From positions 62,001 to 126,000 of the forward strand of contig JBKEDB010000042.1 in NCBI GenBank assembly GCA_047975195.1: a stretch of DNA of 64,000 bases, in the 5' to 3' direction. The DNA comes from Cumulibacter sp047975195 (lineage in GTDB: Bacteria > Actinomycetota > Actinomycetes > Mycobacteriales > Antricoccaceae). The notes under the pieces are model-generated. The model ran no database searches, was not told the origin of the DNA, and was given only the letters and a program-made list of their open reading frames with translations. This document shows positions 59,932 to 64,000 of this stretch, piece by piece; positions within the stretch are counted from its first letter, which is position 1; each line of letters starts with the position of its first letter. A program made the position numbers and the translations under genes.

Positions 59932-61462
59932 GCCACCTCCCGGACCGACGGGGCGGGAAGGGACGCGCGAACTTGGTCGAGCTGCGCGGCTTTCCCAGTC
60001 GCACGTGCGGGAACAAGAGTCCGAATCGCCCTGAGCGTAGCGATCCACGCCACGCACCGACCGTGTATGCCGCGTCGTCGAGGAGTTGCCAGCCCACGCG
60101 TGCCGGAACGCTGGTCGGCATGACGCCGGAGCGTTGCGTCGTCCTCGTGAGTCCGGCGAGGACTGAGCCGCTGCGATCGGCGGCGTGGCTCGCGGCGTGT
60201 TGGCGTATCGACGCGTCGATAGTGTTCGCCAACAAGCACGCGAGCGCGGCGCGCCGCCGAAATCCGGTATGTGTGAGTGAAATGAGGCCGGTCACCGGGA
60301 GCAGTGGACGCACCAGCATTCGACTCAACGCTCGAGAGGAATGCCACTGCCCGCGTAATGCGGCTCGCCGCGCTGCCGACGCCGGTAGTTGCTTCATGCC
60401 GCGCGGCGCCACCGCGATATGCGCCAGCGAGAACGTGGCAGCAAGGCGTGGATGCCCCGCTATCGCAAGTAGCCACGGCAACACGGTCGCCAGCGGGAAC
60501 GACCCATGCCGCATGAAATGCGGATGCACCGAGGCGAGCGCGGCCGAACTTTCTCCATAGGTCGCGCGCCGTGCCAGTGCGTCACCCAACCGGGCGCGTG
60601 GCCGGTGTTGCAGGACTACCCGCGGCTCGTAATAGACCCCATCCTCGGCCGCACGCCAACAAAAGTCCACGTCCTCGCCGGTGTGCAGTGATTCGTCGAA
60701 TCCACCTAGGGAAAGGAAGCGGTCGCGATGCACCAGGAGAGCAGCGCTGGGCAGGTACGACAGGACGCCGGTAGGTGAGACGTAGCCGGGGCGGGAACCC
60801 ATGTCCAGCGCGCACACGGCTCGCTCGAACGCGGCCGCAGCGCCGGTCCCAGGTGAGGCGACCACCCGTGGCCCGATGGCGACAGCATCCCCGATATTCG
60901 CTACCAGCGCGCCGATCCAATCGTTCCGCGAGCCTCCCGCGGGCGAGTCGCCGGCGGGTGTTTGTGTCGCGACTCCGTCGATGTCGGCGTCGCAGAACGC
61001 GACGTACCGCGTGGTGGCGCTCCGTGCGCCGAGGTTCCTGGCGGCCGCAGGACCCAGCGACGTGCCGTTACGTAGCACCGTCAGGTCAGCGTCGTGTACC
61101 AGCTGCCCCGCTAGCGGTACACCGGACGCGTCGTCGACGACGATCGCTGGCATGCCCGGGGCGAGATCGAGCACGCACTGCACCGCGGCAGCCGTCGTTT
61201 TCGCGGGAATCACGAGTGTGACGTGCTCCGTGGTGCCGGCCGGGCTGAGTGGCGCACGCAGGAGGTTGGAGCGCGCCAAGCGTCGCAACAATGCGTCCTC
61301 AACAGGGCCGGACGGTGTCCTGACGCCCTGGCGTACGGCGGTTCGCACGAAGGCAGCACCGCGCTCGGTGAGCCGCAGGGACCGAAACGGGTCGCCACCG
61401 ACGAGTGTCCGCGTGTCCGCCCAGAACGTCCCGGGCGCCAATGCCCAGTCGCGATGGGTCAT
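59918..61462 (-). CDS. mftF: Mycofactocin-type glycosyltransferase (MftF-like)
   Basis: A 514-residue GT2 glycosyltransferase matching MftF, which glycosylates premycofactocin. The N-terminal 75 residues (FWADTRTLVGGDPFRSLRLTERG...) resemble the PqqD-like region of MftF. The GT-A domain has TLVIPAKTTAA, IVVDDAS, RNGTSLGPAAARNLGARSAT and FCDADIDG. Acceptor-side motifs YLPSAALLVHRDRFLSLGGFDESLHTGEDVDFCWR and YYEPRVVLQHRPRARLGDAL agree. Hydrophobic helices occur in the last third (about 310-330, 375-395), and WQLLDDAAYTVGAWRGSLRSG is the typical MftF ending. It overlaps the gene upstream by ATGA and mftE downstream by 14 bases. Confidence 0.82.
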   Translation of the reverse strand: MTHRDWALAPGTFWADTRTLVGGDPFRSLRLTERGAAFVRTAVRQGVRTPSGPVEDALLRRLARSNLLRAPLSPAGTTEHVTLVIPAKTTAAAVQCVLDLAPGMPAIVVDDASGVPLAGQLVHDADLTVLRNGTSLGPAAARNLGARSATTRYVAFCDADIDGVATQTPAGDSPAGGSRNDWIGALVANIGDAVAIGPRVVASPGTGAAAAFERAVCALDMGSRPGYVSPTGVLSYLPSAALLVHRDRFLSLGGFDESLHTGEDVDFCWRAAEDGVYYEPRVVLQHRPRARLGDALARRATYGESSAALASVHPHFMRHGSFPLATVLPWLLAIAGHPRLAATFSLAHIAVAPRGMKQLPASAARRAALRGQWHSSRALSRMLVRPLLPVTGLISLTHTGFRRRAALACLLANTIDASIRQHAASHAADRSGSVLAGLTRTTQRSGVMPTSVPARVGWQLLDDAAYTVGAWRGSLRSGRFGLLFPHVRLGKPRSSTKFARPFPPRRSGRWHGTA

Positions 61463-62367
61463 AGCCGCGCGAGTTTCTGTGTCAGCGCCTCGGCTGCGGC
61501 GATCTGATCGGGCAGCTCCTCGGGGTCCGGTTCATGATCGGTGGCTTCGGCGTTCAGCCGGGTGTAGGTGCGCAGCTGGTCGGCGTAGCGTCGCATGAAC
61601 GTCCGGTCAGCCGCGCTGCGTTTGTTCTCCGCCGTGGCCACAACTCGTTGATACCGCTCGTCCAGTGCCAGGATTTGTACGCCTGCAGCTGCCAGCGCAC
61701 TATCGCGTTCTGCAAGTTTCCCGCGTGCCCTCGCGCGACGCTCAATGGCGTCGGCCTGCCACTTCGCGAGCAGTCGACCACGCCAGAAGATAACGGTGGC
61801 ACCGAGCAGAATCACCGACAACGCGATCGTGGCAAGGATGTAGCGGGCGAACGGCGGATCGATCGATCGGGCATCTTGTGGTGCGAGGCCGGCATCTACG
61901 AGTTGGTCGAAATTCACCACGACCGCTTTCACCGCGTCCTGCGGGCTGTCCGCAAGCCCGTCGAGCCCCAGGCCGATGCGCGATTCGATGACGAATGCCT
62001 TGCCGAGTTCCTCGTCGTCGTACCCCGCGATGAGCGCGCAACCGTAGGTCGACATGTCGCTACCGATAATCACCACGACCGCGCCGTCAGCGACCGACTT
62101 CGCGTCGTCGCAGATGTCACCGCCTTGCTCGTCGAGCGGTGAATCCAGCATCGCGACGACGAGTTGGCGATTGCCGATGTCGCGTTCGGCCTCTGCCTCG
62201 TCGATGTCGACCCCGTCGGCCGCATACAGATTGCTGACTCGAAGCTCCGCGTTGATCTTTGAGTCGAAGGTGCCGGCGCCCCACAGACACAGCGCCGCGA
62301 CGCCCAGGAGCACGACCAGCAACGCGAGGTCGACCTTGCGGCTGCCGCCACTCGAGCGCGCACTCAT
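61459..62367 (-). CDS. Two-span membrane protein of unknown function
   Basis: I do not recognise this 302-residue protein. Residues about 14-32 (VDLALLVVLLGVAALCLWG) and 173-195 (FARYILATIALSVILLGATVIFW) are membrane spans. The segment between, about 140 residues, is predicted outside and has an alpha/beta pattern (RQLVVAMLDSPLDEQGGD, GAVVVIIGSDMSTYGCALIAG, AVKAVVVNFDQLVDAGL) with two Cys (GGDICDD, TYGCALI). The C-terminal 105 residues are charged and helical, probably a cytosolic coiled coil. The ATG at 62367 overlaps the upstream stop (ATGA), and its stop overlaps the mftF start (ATGA). It has the same layout as the protein encoded upstream. The operon position ties it to mftF and mftE. Confidence 0.85.
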   Translation of the reverse strand: MSARSSGGSRKVDLALLVVLLGVAALCLWGAGTFDSKINAELRVSNLYAADGVDIDEAEAERDIGNRQLVVAMLDSPLDEQGGDICDDAKSVADGAVVVIIGSDMSTYGCALIAGYDDEELGKAFVIESRIGLGLDGLADSPQDAVKAVVVNFDQLVDAGLAPQDARSIDPPFARYILATIALSVILLGATVIFWRGRLLAKWQADAIERRARARGKLAERDSALAAAGVQILALDERYQRVVATAENKRSAADRTFMRRYADQLRTYTRLNAEATDHEPDPEELPDQIAAAEALTQKLARL

Positions 62368-64000
62368 ACCCATCGTCCTTGCAGGAAGTTCCTTGGCTGG
62401 TAGTCCGCTCGGTCGAGAAGATCGGCCACCGAACTCAGCTCGCGTTCGGCGCGATCGAGAAGCTCGGTGACCAATCCGAGGTCGTCCTCTTCGCCATCGC
62501 ACACGTCCTTAGCCTCACTCAGCGCCCGCGTTGCGCGCACCAGCGCCGCTGCCGACCGGCCGTTGGTGAGCGCGCTGACTTCGACCGCGAGCTCGCTCAG
62601 ACCGGCCAGCCGAGAGAGTTCGTGATCGGTGACGTGTTCGACATCCTTCGGCTTGGATCGGCGAACTTGCACGATCGCCGCCGCGATCCCCACGACGCCG
62701 AGGCCGGCGATGAGCCAGGGCAGGAACGGCATGGCGACATCAACCGGATCCACTGGCTCGTAGGGCAAGGGCTTGCCGAAGATGCCGCTGTGGCGATAGC
62801 TCGCGACTTCGTTGAGCGCAAGCCGCAGGACCGCTTCTTGCGAGTAGTTGAAGTTCCCGATCCGTTCGCCGAAGCGTCCGTACAGGCTTGCGGTGAGCGG
62901 CCGTTCGAACTCGTCGGCGTATGTGCCCGCGTAATCGACCCACGTGCCAGTCATCGCGACTACTGAGCGGTCCGGAAACGCCTCGGCGACGGCGCTCGCG
63001 TAATCGATGATGGGACCGCCAGCGGGTTCCTGCGGCGAAACGACAATCAGCGGCCTATCGCCCTCGGGGTATGCCTCGGTCGCGACCGACGGATACTCGA
63101 AAGTGGGCGCCTCAGCGGTAAACGCGATGTCGTCAGCGGCGAGACCGCTCAGGACAGGCGCCAATTCCTCGGCGGTTGGCTCGCGGGTTTCGACCCCCAA
63201 TTCCTCCTCGTCATCCCCGGCTTCGGCGCGCAAAGCAAGGAGATGAGTGACGCCCTCGGTCACGTCGCCGGTGCCGTAGACCCGCGCCATGCCCTGCGGA
63301 GTTGATGGTTGCGACGCGTACGGCGACAGCGATGGTTGAAGGCCGGTGACGAGCAAAACGTCGTCCGGCACATCGATGGACGCATCGAGTTCGGCCGACG
63401 GGTCAAGTGGTGGTGCGAGCACGACCTGCGTGACGTCAGCCTGCTCCATCCACTGCAGGACGACGTCCTCCTGCACGCTCGCCTGGGAGCCGTCGACGGT
63501 GATGATCGGATCGTCGCCGTACTCGGCGACGATGTCGTTGTACGACGGTTGCGGCGCAGGTGCCGGGTCGTCAGATCCGTCCTCCGCCTGGGCGCTCTCG
63601 CGCGGTTTGTACTGCGTGTCCGACTGCTGAGTCTGAATTCCGATGAAGACGATGCCAACGACGGCCAGCACCAGTATCGCGGCAATCTTCGCGATATTGA
63701 CGTTATCGCGTCCTGCGGCGATCAGTGGGTCGTTGGCGGCGGCGGTCGCGTACGGATCGACAAGGTTCTTCGTCGATGGCGTTGATCCCCTCGACGTGCC
63801 TCGTGCGCGCTTGCGCCACAATTCGTCCGCTCGGCGAGCAAGTCCCGCGGCGCGGCGGGCAGACGTCGCGTTCGGTGTTCCCGACATCAACCCTCGGGCG
63901 CGCGCCAGGGCTGCCTCGGCCTGCGGATCCGGGTCCTCGGCGGCATCGCGGGCCGCTTCGGCCACTTCGATGGCCGTCCGGGCGCGTCGTGCTTCGTCGC
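62364..64000 (-). CDS. Large two-span membrane protein of unknown function, 5' end outside window
   Basis: The frame is open to the window edge, and codons before the first in-window GTG (63965) still look coding (DEARRARTAIEVAEAARD), so the start lies outside. At least 545 residues are present. A charged Ala/Arg-rich cytosolic N-terminus precedes a membrane span (about 94-112 from GTG: IAKIAAILVLAVVGIVFIGI). An exterior domain of about 270 residues follows (VVLAPPLDPSAELDASIDV, RPLIVVSPQEPAGGPIIDYA, VVAMTGTWVDYAGTYADEFERPL), then a second span (FLPWLIAGLGVVGIAAAIVQV) and a helical cytosolic tail. I see no known family. Its order of parts equals that of the smaller downstream protein. Confidence 0.82.
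   Translation of the reverse strand, partial: DEARRARTAIEVAEAARDAAEDPDPQAEAALARARGLMSGTPNATSARRAAGLARRADELWRKRARGTSRGSTPSTKNLVDPYATAAANDPLIAAGRDNVNIAKIAAILVLAVVGIVFIGIQTQQSDTQYKPRESAQAEDGSDDPAPAPQPSYNDIVAEYGDDPIITVDGSQASVQEDVVLQWMEQADVTQVVLAPPLDPSAELDASIDVPDDVLLVTGLQPSLSPYASQPSTPQGMARVYGTGDVTEGVTHLLALRAEAGDDEEELGVETREPTAEELAPVLSGLAADDIAFTAEAPTFEYPSVATEAYPEGDRPLIVVSPQEPAGGPIIDYASAVAEAFPDRSVVAMTGTWVDYAGTYADEFERPLTASLYGRFGERIGNFNYSQEAVLRLALNEVASYRHSGIFGKPLPYEPVDPVDVAMPFLPWLIAGLGVVGIAAAIVQVRRSKPKDVEHVTDHELSRLAGLSELAVEVSALTNGRSAAALVRATRALSEAKDVCDGEEDDLGLVTELLDRAERELSSVADLLDRADYQPRNFLQGRWV

Overview
The window is chromosomal DNA from a high-GC Gram-positive bacterium of the class Actinomycetia. The evidence is a WhiB-family iron-sulfur regulator, a CRP close to mycobacterial Rv3676, paired ArsA-like ATPases, a MarP-type protease, GTG and TTG starts, and several promoters whose -10 box (TANNNT) sits 6-7 bases before the start codon, as in leaderless actinobacterial mRNAs. 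From 33-51 kb the gene order follows the mycobacterial Rv3667-Rv3683 block (metallophosphoesterase, ponA2, whiB4, two ArsA ATPases, RidA, MBL hydrolase, crp, nth, TlpA-like, CoA NUDIX, marP, ephE, holin-like, acs). The GC content and extra genes suggest a non-mycobacterial relative; I cannot name the genus.

Layout. 1-9.9 kb: acyl-CoA catabolism. A methylcrotonyl-CoA carboxylase operon (accD1-accA1-acyl-CoA dehydrogenase) is divergent from a TetR gene across a 28-bp near-perfect palindrome. A single-chain long-chain acyl-CoA carboxylase follows, with a coupled TetR gene and a decayed acyl-CoA ligase. 10-21 kb: scattered metabolic genes (APH-type kinase with a DUF7064/7065-like partner, YihY, nitronate monooxygenase, nitroreductase, FAH-family hydrolase, XRE regulator, esterase, MFS exporter, thiolase). 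21.7-27.8 kb: gltBD glutamate synthase. 28-30 kb: SDR, methyltransferase and tRNA-Pro(CGG). 30-51 kb: the conserved cell-envelope, redox and acid-resistance block. 51-57 kb: permease pair, ECF sigma with a YCII partner, degenerate Fic protein, FKBP and a His-rich zinc-type lipoprotein. 57.3-64 kb: a MoxR-VWA pair converging on an operon of two novel membrane proteins followed by mftF- and mftE-like mycofactocin genes.

The most interesting parts are three. First, mftF and mftE sit outside the usual mftA-F order, behind two unrecognised membrane proteins of similar architecture. Second, a sulfur-scavenging operon (flavin reductase, SfnG dimethylsulfone monooxygenase, OsmC) is inserted into the conserved block and preceded by a 29-codon leader peptide ending in three cysteines, a likely cysteine-sensing attenuator. 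Third, a lipoprotein cupredoxin with a probable axial glutamine is inserted between the CoA NUDIX gene and marP.

Most genes are packed in translationally coupled pairs (ATGA or GTGA overlaps). Strong hairpins, mostly without U-tracts, separate many transcription units. I see no insertion sequence, prophage or CRISPR array. The clearest sign of decay is the acyl-CoA ligase pseudogene.
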